Shown piece by piece: positions 19,190 through 29,418 of a stretch of 64,000 nucleotides of DNA. Position 1 is the first letter of the stretch, and the number at the start of each line of letters is the position of its first letter. Both the position numbers and the translations under genes were made by a program. The notes under the pieces were generated by a model that saw only the letters and a program-made list of their open reading frames with translations, had not been told where the DNA came from and did not search any database. The DNA is taken from positions 992,001-1,056,000 of the forward strand of contig OZ037874.1 of assembly GCA_964035575.1 (NCBI GenBank). The letters are read 5' to 3'. This stretch comes from Rhynchopus sp. YZ270_cl-10. Lineage: Eukaryota; Euglenozoa; Diplonemea; Diplonemida; Diplonemidae.

Positions 19190-20773
19190 ATGTGGTCAAA
19201 ATATCTCCGACAAGGTGTTGTATCTGGAGGTGTTGCGGTGATTGGGTTTGGTGCGTCTTCTCTTGTAGCACATGCGGACGGGCCTTCCCCTCCCTCCCCC
19301 TCCCCCTCCTCACCCTCTGAGGGCACCACTTCGCCTGAAGCACCTTACCGGAGGAAATCTCTTCGCCCAAAAGCTGTCGTCATTGGCGGAGGTTGTGCAG
19401 GGGCTATGCTGTGCAGCCAAATAGAGCACATTGTGGATGTGACTCTCATAGACAAGAAAGACTTTTTCGAATTTACCCCTGCCTTGAAAAGCATCCTTCT
19501 CACAGACACCGTGGATTTGGGAGCCCCTGGGGATCCTATTGGGGAGGAGACCAAAGAAACGCTTCGCCAAAACTTTGTTTTACATCGGTATTACCTAAAC
19601 AAAACTGATATAGTGGTGGACAGTGCGGCGGTGGTTACACCAACTCATGTTGTGACGAAAGGGGGGAAGAGGCTTCAATATGACTATGTATTCTTTTGTA
19701 TGGGATCGGAGTATATGCTGCCGTTTAAACAGAGCGAGCAGAAGAACCTCCCGGACCGGGTGGAGGAGTTGCGACGTTACAAAGCGATGCTTGCGACCAA
19801 GAAAAGAGTGGCCTGCATTGGTGGGGGCTCCGTAGGAGTTGAGACTGCAGCTGCGTTGGCCGGACCGCAGTCTTGCTTGCCAAAGGACAAAGAGGTGGTT
19901 CTGCTGCATTCTAGACAACACCTCCTGCCCAATCATGGTGCGAAAATCTGCCGATACGCGGAAAACAATTTGTCCAAAAAATCTGTTGACGTCAAAACGC
20001 TCTCTCGCGTCTCGAATGTAGTATATGACCCGCAAAACAAAACCTTTTCAGTTCAATTTGACTACGCAAACCACCAAGGACAGCCAATCTACACAGGGCT
20101 CGGAGGAACCGAAGAAAACCTCGACTGGGTGATGGATTGCCGAGGGTTGCGACCGAATACCGCGATTTTGCAGAAGCATTTTTCCAAAAATTTGGATCCG
20201 CAGGGGTTTGTTGAGGTGAACGCAAACTGTCAGCTGAAAGGACACCCGAATTGCTTTGCGCTGGGCGACCTATGCCGTCAGCCAAGCGATTTGGGCCACG
20301 TCAACACCCTCGCTTATGTAGTAGACAACGTGGCATCCGTGGCAAATATTTTTAAAAGAGCGTTGCGCCACAGCGAATCCACCTTAAACGGGTGCTACGA
20401 CCTGGGCTACCCACTAGAACTGGTGTATCTCGGTCCCTGGCAGTCCTGCGGGTCGTCACCAGTTGCCGGACAGCTCCGATCCTATGTGGCTGCAGCGGCA
20501 TCGCGTTCTATTCATGCGTCCTTTTTGGATACGTTTCAGTATCCCAACTTCGCCCGCAATGTGCCCAGTTCGATGAATATGCATTTGAACACGTGGTTAG
20601 AGAAGGCTGAAACGGATGCAACAGAGTTCTCATACTTTAGCGAAGCAGAATCGCGTAAGAAGGCACTGCACGATGGGATCGCGGAGGAGAAGGTGGCGGT
20701 GGAGGAGAACGTTGTGAAGATCCTTGAGGGGTTGCGCAAGGCGCAGGCAGAGGCGCAGGCGAGAAGCTCCTAG
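19190..20773 (+). CDS. AIFM2/FSP1-like FAD-dependent NAD(P)H oxidoreductase
   Basis: 527 residues. The N-terminus has a short basic start and a hydrophobic run (VVSGGVAVIGFGASSLVA), then a Pro/Ser-rich linker, fitting mitochondrial import or a membrane anchor. The FAD-binding Rossmann motif VVIGGGCAGA lies at about 62-71, the NAD(P)-binding motif ACIGGGSVGVE at about 205-215, and the closing FALGDLC, which contacts the flavin, near 362. DKKDFFEFTPA and the ATG-like FCMGS are typical of the AIFM2/AMID and type II NADH dehydrogenase branch. AIFM2 proteins reduce quinones; type II NADH dehydrogenases feed the quinone pool. The substrate here is inferred. The last 60 residues are a charged helix (EEKVAVEENVVKILEGLRKAQ) beyond the usual fold. 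No Ca-binding EF hand is present. Confidence 0.9.
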   Translation: MWSKYLRQGVVSGGVAVIGFGASSLVAHADGPSPPSPSPSSPSEGTTSPEAPYRRKSLRPKAVVIGGGCAGAMLCSQIEHIVDVTLIDKKDFFEFTPALKSILLTDTVDLGAPGDPIGEETKETLRQNFVLHRYYLNKTDIVVDSAAVVTPTHVVTKGGKRLQYDYVFFCMGSEYMLPFKQSEQKNLPDRVEELRRYKAMLATKKRVACIGGGSVGVETAAALAGPQSCLPKDKEVVLLHSRQHLLPNHGAKICRYAENNLSKKSVDVKTLSRVSNVVYDPQNKTFSVQFDYANHQGQPIYTGLGGTEENLDWVMDCRGLRPNTAILQKHFSKNLDPQGFVEVNANCQLKGHPNCFALGDLCRQPSDLGHVNTLAYVVDNVASVANIFKRALRHSESTLNGCYDLGYPLELVYLGPWQSCGSSPVAGQLRSYVAAAASRSIHASFLDTFQYPNFARNVPSSMNMHLNTWLEKAETDATEFSYFSEAESRKKALHDGIAEEKVAVEENVVKILEGLRKAQAEAQARSS

Positions 20774-20837
20774 AGGCTAGAGGAGGGCAGGCGAAAGAGT
20801 GAGAGTGAGAGTGGGGGAAGGGGAGGAAAAAAAAGGT

Positions 20838-20895
20838 ATTGTGGAATGCATCCATAGGGGGGGTGTCTACACTAAGTTTTCAAAAAAATAATAAA
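20838..20895 (+). repeat. Dispersed GTGTCTACAC element, copy 2
   Basis: TATTGTGGAATGCATCC followed by GGGTGTCTACACTAAGTTTTC, about 65 bases after the flavoprotein stop. Same block as at 4481 and 33212. Confidence 0.55.
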
Positions 20896-21399
20896 ACCTA
20901 ATTCTCGAACTTTTTTTTTTTCTACTGACGTGATTTTCATTGGACGCATCCCCCAAAAAAAAAGAGGGTTTAGGATGAGGTGTGAAGGAGAAAAGTGGAG
21001 GAGGGGGAGGAGGAGGAGGAGGGGGGTGGTTGTAAGGGTGAAGAGCGACCATGCAAAGTGGTCGAAGAGAATGGAAGTTTGGGGCTTGAACTGCACAAAA
21101 AAGAAAAACAAAATGGTCCGACCCCCCGCATTTTTTTTTCAGAATTCATATTTCAATGTTTTGAGCAAAAAAAAATCGCACTACATGCCTCAGCACAAAG
21201 TAGTGCGGCGGTGGAAAAATGCGAGGAAAATGCGAAGAATCTCAGGGGGGTCGGGGTTGGAGGTAAAGGGTGGGTGGGGAATAACAACAGAATTGAATCG
21301 TGTTGCGTTACGTTCTAGCAAAATACCCTGATGGGTACACTGGATTTATTAAAAAAAACCGTGCATAGACCCTTCCCCCTTTTTTTAATTTTTGTGTCT

Positions 21400-22140
21400 A
21401 TCAATTTATTGATTGCATATGATGAAAATAATTTTTGTGCCTGCGTCCCAAGCCTCAAGCCCCTTGCGGGTGTCATCGTCCCCCCATTTCAAGCGAGCAA
21501 GCAACAGGTGGGTCAAACTATCACCACGCTCGCGGCAATTGCTTTCAATCCCTCCTCTGACACTGTGATGGTGCAGGACGTACGCGCCTTTCAAGGGCAA
21601 GAAGGTCCTAGTGTGTGAAACATTACTGATGACGATAACCTTTTTCGCCAGCTCCTCGGCAGCGTGCGTCTTTGATGCTTCGATTCTGTACTGTATTCTG
21701 TACTCTTCGATTCTGTGTGCGTGGCGCCTCTGCGCTGTAGCATTCTGTGCTGTATCCATCTTCACCCCATTCAGAAAATTCAAGCCTTGGCTGTTTCCCA
21801 TGTACGTTGCTCCTCCACCAGTTTGTGAATTTCTCTAATGACGGTTTCATTTCTCCAACAATCCTAAAGCACTCCCTCTCCTTATCGTGGGGTCCCTTTC
21901 CCCGTATAAATTTCGAGGTTATCTGTACCCAGTTTCGGAGTCGCATTGCTTAAACCCAAATCTCGTTCTTTTCATAGGGCTAAATTGTTTGAGTTCGTTT
22001 CTCTTCCCTTGAACGCAAACAATGGATTCATCAATCGCCACGTCGTGCCGAATAGTGCATGTAATAGCCATTCTACGCGGGAGTGGCCTCTTTGATGAAA
22101 AAGGTTTCACTTTCCTTCTAATCTTCTTCGTGAACACCGC
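21400..22140 (-). pseudogene. piggyBac transposase relic (DDE core region)
   Basis: Minus-strand frame 21919-22137 encodes VAIDESIVCVQGKRNELKQF followed by SPMKRTRFGFK. This matches the conserved piggyBac segment in which an Asp-Glu pair starts a strand (xIDExMxxFKGR) followed by the LKQYMPxKPxxxGFK motif. NLEIYTGKG, which should follow in this family, is readable just downstream on the same strand at about 21895-21925 in another frame. More protein-like pieces continue to about 21410. The catalytic core is recognisable but disrupted, and no TTAA-flanked termini are visible. It is older than the element at 8015-9674. Confidence 0.7.
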
Positions 22141-22415
22141 TTAGATTCTTGTAGATCTTCAGAATACTCGGTTGGTTGATCAATTTCTCAAGCTGCTTCT
22201 GCCGTTCTGCGTCCCTCTTTTGGCCTCAAAAGAGGTTTCCTCATGGCCAGGTAGGTGGGAGCGTATTGCAGTAAAATATCAACACAGAATATTCATTACA
22301 CGCTTTACGCAAAAGAAGAAAAAGAGAATATGCGGATGTCATAAGAAATGTGCAATAAAAAACAACACGACATCAAACTTAAAGGGGACACAATACATAC
22401 ACAAAATACACAAAA

Positions 22416-24269
22416 ATGGGTCGTCTCTCGACTGCCTGCATGGTGCTTCTGTCTGCCTCTGCAGCGTTCGCGGTTGGTATGTGGAGGGATGAGGTAAAAA
22501 GAACAGAAAAAAAATGCGTCTGTGGCTACTTCCTTGTGAGATCTTTCTACTGCCGAACATTGCAGTTTGTGAGGGAGGAGGCTGCCGCCTGGGAATCCCA
22601 ATTACGTCCATGGCGGACGAACATACCGTGTGAGGTGTAGCACAACGGCATGTACAGTATGGCCCATATCAGGCTGAAGTTGTGTAAATGTGCCACACAA
22701 CATGAGTCAAGGAACAAGACTCCGTCTTCTGTCCCCTCGAGGTTCCACTCCGTCGTCAGTACCTCTTCCAGTTCTTCACCTGCGCCACAGCGCGCTCTAC
22801 TCGACCCCTTGCTAAGGCATGCGTTTCGTTGTACTCCCTCGACACTGAGTCGAGATTGGAGAAGAAGCGGTCGGTGGCTGGTCCGGTTTTCGTCTCCTTT
22901 ATAGCTGCGTCCACTAGGGACAATGCAATTTTTCGACGTCGGGAGAACACCGACAGGATTTTTTTTTTTTCGGAAATGTTTTCTTCTCCGCCAAACAAAA
23001 GACCCGATCTTTTTTTTTTTCAATCTGCAATTAACGAAAATTCCCTTTACTTTCCTATCAGAGTTATTATTTTCCATTCAATACCCGCCCCTCACATCAC
23101 AGACTGCTCGAAGTACTCCTGCCCAACGGGACGCGAGCTTGCCGCAGACCCCACATCTATCACATGCCCCAACGCTCCTGCGGTATGCACACCTTACCTC
23201 TTCCATCCCAACCAAAGCAATACTGAGAGAACCAACCAGTTGTTGTTATTCCTAGGGTCGCCAAAATCATCCCTCAGGAGGATTTTGTGCAATCAACGAA
23301 AACAACTTTACTTACTATGTTTGCCACTTTTTTTTAATCCCCCCCTCCTACCCACCTATATCACACCTACCCCAGGGCTCCTGCACCGAGCAAGACGCTG
23401 CCAACACCGCCGCCTGCTGCCCCGAAAGCCTGCACCAAGAGACCGGCGCGGTCGACGTCACGGACAACTACATTCCACTGATTGTTGTCAACGTTATCAT
23501 GGCGATTCCTTTGGGCATTGTTATTGGGCTCATGATTTGGAGTGTGCGGTCGATTAGCAGGACTGAGAAGAACGAGGTGGCACACTTGGAGGAGCAGGCG
23601 AGCTTGTTCATGGAGATGGAAAACGAGTCGATGAGACGGTCCCACAAGAGCTCGATGTTCCTCAAATCGGAACGCCGCAGGAGCATGCGTATGTCCATGG
23701 TCCCGCTTTCCATGGCCGCAGCACGCCCCATGCAGCTCACCCTCGAAAAGCAAGTGGGCACAGGAATGGGTTTTGGTGTCGAAGATATGGTGGTGGTCGA
23801 CGTTCTGAAGGGCAGCCCTGCAGATATCGCCGGAGTGCAGAACGGCATGGTCATCAAAGAAGTGGATGAGCGTGTCGTGGCCCCGCACTCCATCCTCCAG
23901 GCCATCAAGGAGGCGCCTAACCGCTTTACGCTGCTGGCCCTTATCAAGGAGGCCCCAAGGGATAATGATATGACGCGGTCTTCAGGAAGGTCGTTTGGAA
24001 ATGGTGGTTCGATGTCGTCCTTCAAGCAGATGGCACGTCTCTTCCGTTTCAGGCTGTCGCAGCCAGGGGAGGATGAGGTGCTGGGTCTGCAGGTGACAGG
24101 GCTTGATGTCACGAAGCTGCAGCCAGGAGGCATCGCGGAGCAGGCAGGGATGAAGCCGGGCATGCAGGTCTACGCCGTGAACGGAACCCGCGCGACAGTG
24201 CAGAACATCGGGAAGTTGGTGACCAATGCCCCAGAGACGTTCCTCGTAGATTGTGTATGTGTGGGGTGA
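22416..24269 (+). CDS. Surface receptor-like protein: signal peptide, Cys-rich ectodomain, TM, two PDZ domains (three exons)
   Basis: Spliced as 22416-22476, 23103-23182 and 23376-24269, giving 344 residues. Exon 1 is a textbook signal peptide (MGRLSTACMVLLSASAAFAV). Exon 2 encodes DCSKYSCPTGRELAADP and further Cys. Exon 3 opens GSCTEQDAANTAACCPES, completing a small Cys-rich ectodomain. A transmembrane helix (LIVVNVIMAIPLGIVIGLMIW) spans about 82-104. The cytosolic part has a charged helix, then PDZ1 at about 165-238 (GMGFGVED ligand-loop, GSPADIAGVQNGMVI) and PDZ2 at about 270-344 (LQPGGIAEQAGMKPGMQV). Splice sites are GTATGT/CACAG and GTATGC/CCCCAG, and all phases agree (1, then 0). Inference: a plasma-membrane protein organising cytosolic partners. 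The combination of this ectodomain with two tandem PDZ domains is unusual. Confidence 0.85.
22477..23102 (+). other. Intron 1 of the PDZ receptor gene (626 bases, phase 1)
   Basis: Starts GTATGT and ends ATCACAG. Splitting codon G|AC restores an Asp before the first ectodomain Cys. The intron holds dispersed repeat DNA, including TTTCCTATCAGAGTTATTAT (also near 9770). Confidence 0.82.
23183..23375 (+). other. Intron 2 of the PDZ receptor gene (193 bases, phase 0)
   Basis: Starts GTATGC and ends with a pyrimidine tract and CCCCAG. It contains GTGCAATCAACGAAAAC, a dispersed motif also at about 9730 and, in part, at 35708 and 35884. Confidence 0.82.
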
Positions 24270-24335
24270 TATTGGTTTTTTTAGCAAAATGTACATTTCT
24301 GAGTTATGTACACAGAGACGATAATGAATGGGATC

Positions 24336-24370
24336 GGTGACTAAGTGGAGCTTAGGGTCATCTTATAAAC
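24336..24370 (+). repeat. Dispersed CTAAG/CTTAG hairpin motif
   Basis: GGTGACTAAG, a 5-base loop, then CTTAGGGTCATCTTATAAAC and a T-rich run. GGTGA pairs with TCATC and CTAAG with CTTAG, leaving a GG bulge. It lies 67 bases after the PDZ gene stop. Other copies are listed in the findings. Confidence 0.7.
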
Positions 24371-25214
24371 TTTTCTTTTATTTGAGGCACATACCATGCA
24401 TAGTCCTCTAGAGGAGCATGTTGTTCCCTATGTGTAACCTCGCTGTGTAGACCAACAAGGAAAACCGCAGTATGCGGCAAGGGAAGGTGTTGGTAGGCAC
24501 ACAGTGCTAATAATGTTTAACCCCCCGCGAGGTAATAAAGTAAAAAAGAAATGGATATTTTGCATAACAGTGGACCCCCCGAGGCAAACTACACTAACAA
24601 TTTTATCAAAAAATCAAAAATACAGCTTGGTGAGTTCGACGACACTGCGTCGATGCTTTCGGGACGCTAAGAGTTTCTCATCTAATATCAGAGGACATGC
24701 TGCCTTGCGATGAGAAGAAGGCGCGACAAATACACAAGCTTGAGGCGTTGGACAAGCAGGAAGCGAGCACCTCCTTGCTGAGCGGCACCAGAGTTGCCTC
24801 CACAGCGCAAACAAGATGAGAAGGGTCTCTTGTTCAATGGGTTAGGGGGTGGTGGGGTGGGGGTAGGGGTGGGGAAGGGGAGGGTCATCTGACAACTTTC
24901 TCTCTTTTTTTATATTTTTTTTACGCCGAATTTATAGAACTAAAATATGAACAAAAACGAGCATAGAGGGAGAGGTAGCTTCTAGTGGAGGGTGGGGAAC
25001 TGCATTTTGTTTTTTTTTGTCTTTTTTTTGAATCAGAGTGACGGAGGCGAGGATTGGATTCAGATTGCCTCTCCTTTCGTAGATTTTACAGTTCTGTCCA
25101 GAAATCGGGTCAACCTGACCCTATATTTTACAGAGCTGCACCCCTTTTTGCACAAAAAAAATTTCCTTATCACCCACACCCTTACGGGGTTTTCACAGCC
25201 TAACACCTCTCACC

Positions 25215-25315
25215 TACCTCTCAACTTACAAAGTACTACAATGAAATGCAATACAAAACAAACAGAGTAGCAAAAACAAAAACAAAAACAACAAAGTTGA
25301 AACAAACTCTTTGAA
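25215..25315 (+). mobile_element. SINE-like retroposon, 5'-truncated, with 39-base flanking duplication
   Basis: The element starts TACCTCTCAACTTACAAAG and ends CAAACTCTTTGAA. The two flanks (25176-25214 and 25316-25354) are the same 39-base sequence beginning ACACCCTTACG, differing at a few positions. This target duplication is much longer than at the other copies, and its divergence implies greater age. Confidence 0.75.
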
Positions 25316-27567
25316 ACACCCTTACGAGGTTTTCACCAACTAACACCTCTCACCAGAGGATGTTGTATACTGTGATGAAAAGCTCCAGAAGGATTTTTTT
25401 TTTTTGAAGGGAAAAAAAAATATGGGCAAAAATAGGGTATTTCTCTCTCTCTCAAAAGGGGGTAGGGTTAATGGTGGCAGTTATTGTGATGGGAACCCAT
25501 TGGAATACTGCCAACCATTAGGGTGAGGACTGGAAAGCCTTCACAAAGTGAGTAATTGTAGTCTGTATATCGAGATAGGTTTTTTGAGGGTCTGTTTTTT
25601 TTCCTTCAAAAGAAAAGAAGAAAATGGGGGTAATAAAATTCGGTGCGCATCTTACAGCCCTTTCCTTCTTTCAGTATTCATCTGATGAGTGGAAGTGGGA
25701 AGAGTAGGGTACATTTAGATGATCAACCTCGAAATTGGGTATAGGCTCCACTCGATGCACCCGGTCATTGTACCAAGGTACAGTGTCAAGAGAGGGGGGC
25801 TTTTGTATTGCAAGTCGAATTTCCTTCTGAAAAATATTTCATATTTTTTTTTTCTCGCAAAACGCTGTCCCATCCCATCCCTTTTTTGATTCACCTCCCC
25901 CGAAGACAATATGATTGTGTGTGTTTTTCCGGGAATAGGTCCCAGATTATTACTTTTTATTTGTCAGTAAAGAGGGGTGGTTTTGGGGTAAAAAGGTACA
26001 AAATGTTTCAAATAAAAAAAAATCGAACATGAATTTTTCCGTCTGTTAAGGTGAGTATTTTGACACTGTGTGTTCTTCTTCCTTTTTTCTTTTTTTCCTT
26101 TTTCTCAGAAGGTGACTAAGCACAGCAAAAGGCTACAAGTCTTCTCATTCATTCATTTTGTTTTGTTTTTTCTTCAGGGAAATAGCTTGGAATTTCTCCA
26201 AAAATCAGGAATTATGCGAGAAAAATAAATGTTCTCCGCTAGAAAGAAACGGTTCGTAACACCACTATAGAGCTATTTCCCTGTGTAAATATATAACGTG
26301 CTGTTCGTGTGTCACAGAGGGTTTGACTACGCCAACTATTTTCACTGCAACCCCATAACGGACACCATCCAGCAGTCTTGTATAGCCTTATGACGATTGT
26401 GTTGTGTTGGTATGCGTGACAACAATTGCCCTTGCGTTTTTATCCCCCCCAGTTTTTTTATTGAAAATATGTGTATGTATTCTGTGGTACGATCGCTCAA
26501 GCGTTATTTTTTCAAGGTGGCTAAGTGAGACTTATGGGGTTTTCTTATGAAACGCTATTTTTTTTCTTTCTCTTTTCTAGAGAAAAAGACAAAAAGACTA
26601 CATGAGTTTTAAGTGGATCTTTGATCTAGGTTGGAGAACAGGGTGGCTGCATTCCTCTTTGGAACGGGGTGCTCCATCCTATTTTTCAAAAAAAAAAACG
26701 TTTATTTGCACCTAGGTTGGAGAACGACACTACAAAGCTAGCAGTAGATTGGGCAATAAAAATAGGTCCAATTTTTGTTTTCTTCGAGCGTATTGACGTA
26801 GGGTGGAGCGTACCAACCACAAAAGACGAACGGGGTTTTCGTATTTCTCTTTTCTTTCACATTTTTTTTTTTTGCAATAAAAAGGGGAAACGACATGTGG
26901 CAAATGTGGATGATTACTCTGGATTGTCGAAATCCATTTTTTTAGAGTCCACATTGTCGTTTCCCAAAGGATTGGATGGAGCTACTGTATACGTACAAAA
27001 TTATCGGCCGGTCGAACTTCCAGAAAAAAAATCCTGAAAAGGTCGAACATTTTTACGTCGATAATTTTGTAAGAATACGGCATAGATAGAACGTCCTTTA
27101 GACTTTCTCTTCTTTGATTTGAAAGTAAATGAAACTTATTTTTTGTTTTGCATTTTTCTGCACAGACAGTTTTTTTATTCTTTGTGCTTTTTCATCCGGA
27201 TGGCTAGTATCGTACAGTGGGTCAGTCGGGGGCGTGCCTGCATCAATAACTACCATTTTTCTCCCCCCCGTTTTGCAGCAACCAGCTGTCAAAACGGGTT
27301 ATGTCTTTCCCTTCTTGAGGTTATTAAAATTGTGGTTCAAAAAAAGTGGAGATTGCACAACTGTGGCAACACAACCGAGGCAACTACACTACCCCAACAA
27401 TTTATCTAAAAAAAAAAAATCACAGTGTCACGCTTTGTAGGTAACGGAGTACAATCTATCTTCCCGCACACACACAGAACTTTTTTTTTTTGCCTCCCCC
27501 CTTTTACGGGAGGTTGGCTCTAGACGGATCATATTGAGGGATTTTTTGTGTGTCTTTTTTTTTGCCA

Positions 27568-27775
27568 ATGAAGTGCTCTCTGGGTTCGATAACCCCGTGG
27601 AGAAGCAGTGCCCCCCCCCAGCAGACGCATAGTTTGTCTTGCTATGGGAAATCGGTCAACGACCTGTCAGCGACCTGTCAATATCGGGGGAGTGTCTATA
27701 AAGCGTACACACCCCCCTGTGTCAACGATCTGTCAATATCGACCCCCCTCCGGAGCACTAATAATAGCCTAGGTT
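27568..27775 (+). repeat. Dispersed repeat with GACCTGTCA units, copy 1
   Basis: Begins AATGAAGTGCTCTCTGGGTT, has GACCTGTCAGCGACCTGTCA and TATCGGGGGAGTGTCT, and ends CCGGAGCACTAATAATAG. The same order of blocks is found at 47238-47515. Confidence 0.75.
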
Positions 27776-29292
27776 TTCTGTTTTCTTCTTTCAGCAGCAG
27801 ATGACTAGCTAGGCCTGCATGGTTAGGGGTCCACCCCATGACACCATGTCATGTACCAAGGTACAGTGTCACGAGAGGGATTTTGTAAATTTGAAAGTCA
27901 GCTCTCTTTTTTTTTGTGCTTCATCCGGATGGCGGCATATAGGTCAGTAGGAGGTGCCTGTCTCAACTATTTTTTTTTTTGTGAAAGAGAAAACCGACGC
28001 AGAAGCCTTTTATCGGAAACTGTTTTCTTCTCCACTAACGCACAAAAACACTTGACAGAATAAACTTTTTCAACGTTTTTTTGCAGTTCTTTCTCCTTTT
28101 TTAACTCTCTGCTTCATCTTTTTTAAAAACCCTGGTCGCGATAGTTTTCGCGAACTTTCCTGCAGTCAACGCAGGGAAAGAATAACCAACGATGTGATAC
28201 AGGATATGGGTGGTTCAGTGATTCCACAGAACCGACACCATTGATGTGTCTCAACCAAAACCAAAATCAATTAAAAAAGAGAGAGTTTTTGAAGTAAGGA
28301 AAGAAAATTGCAACTGACACGCTGGAGAGGCCCTGGCCAAACATGGAGTGTGCGATGCAACAAACGGTCGAGATCTGATCGAGCGGAACGGATATAGTTT
28401 AAAGTTGACTAGGCAAGCGACGAGGCTGAGGTTCATCTTATAACCTTTTTTTTTTTACGCACACTACTTTGTGAGCGGAAAGTGTCACGTCGTTCACTCA
28501 CTCAACCGTGCTCCGAAACACCACCACCCAACAGGTGATTTTTAGTGTGTGTGGAAGCGTCAACGCATCAAACAACTACAAGAAGGGGGGTGAGGGAACG
28601 ACAAAGTGACACTTTTTGTCCCTTATTGGTGTTCCTAAACCAACACCTGTCAAAGGACATGTCAACTTAGGCCCCCTCCGGAACACCACTTATTCGAAAA
28701 CTAGCCTTCTTCTTCTATTACTTTCCCCTCTCTATTAAAGAAGCCCCCTTCAAGTCTTTCCAGCATCCTCCCCACCAAAACACAAAAAAAAAGAAGAAGA
28801 AAAATAAAAACTGTGGAGTGGACATATTCAGTCGCTGCACGTCATTTTTTCCAAGTTTTGCAAAAAGGAACAAAACAAAAAAAGGTACACTTCTTTTACC
28901 CCACCAAACTTTGATGCAACTTTTTGTGGTATTTTTGAGTGCATGAAAGCAACAATTCGAAAAGCTACTTCGTATGGTCTGCGTCTCATATCTTGTACAC
29001 GCCAGTGAAGTAAAATGACTTGACGTGTGGTTTTATTTGTCGTTTCACTGTTGTAAGTCGAGTAGTGTCAATTTTTTCTCTCATTTTTTTCACAACCGTT
29101 CTCGCCCAGCCTTATCCTCACACACAGCCCCCCCCATTTTTCACAAAACCATCAACCAGACCACTCCCACACACACACCCACCTATTTAAAACCACACAC
29201 CCTCACACAACAAAATAAAACCCCCCCCGACCCTCAAGCCTTGCTCTCTGCGACCGTTCTGAAGAGCCTCTCGAAAAAGGCGCCCCTTCTTT

Positions 29293-29328
29293 GGTCACTC
29301 AGCTACGGCTTAGGTTCATCTTATAAAC
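29293..29328 (+). repeat. Dispersed hairpin motif upstream of the Ala/Glu repeat gene
   Basis: GGTCACTCAGCTACGGCTTAGGTTCATCTTATAAAC, quoted here only as the blocks GGTCACTCAG and GGCTTAGGTTCATC. It is followed by a pyrimidine tract ending TTTTTCAG at about 29346. That AG could serve as a leader splice acceptor for the gene at 29419. Confidence 0.5.
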
Positions 29329-29418
29329 TTTCCTTCTTCTTTTTCAGCCCCTTTTTTCAGCACCCTTTTTCCCTTTTCCCCCCCTCATATTTATTTCTCT
29401 CCCTTGTTTCCCTTCTAA

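Larger units (their letters stand above)
24371..29292. other. Five-kilobase gene desert
   Basis: No supported gene. Contents: a SINE-like copy (25215-25315); hairpin-motif copies at 26111, 26516 and 28413; an inverted repeat GGGGAAACGACATGTGG / CCACATTGTCGTTTCCC at 26884-26966; and an inverted repeat around CAAAATTATCG at 26995-27070. A CATCCGGATGGC-containing repeat appears twice (27190 and 27925). A GACCTGTCAATATCG repeat lies at 27568-27775 with a diverged relative at 28600-28700. Composition is T-rich with long homopolymers. Confidence 0.6.

Noticed and set aside
27583-27600. GGGTTCGATAACCC resembling a tRNA T-arm (also at 47256)
   Set aside because: The loop is only four bases when folded, no acceptor, D or anticodon arms can be placed, and both copies are inside a dispersed repeat.
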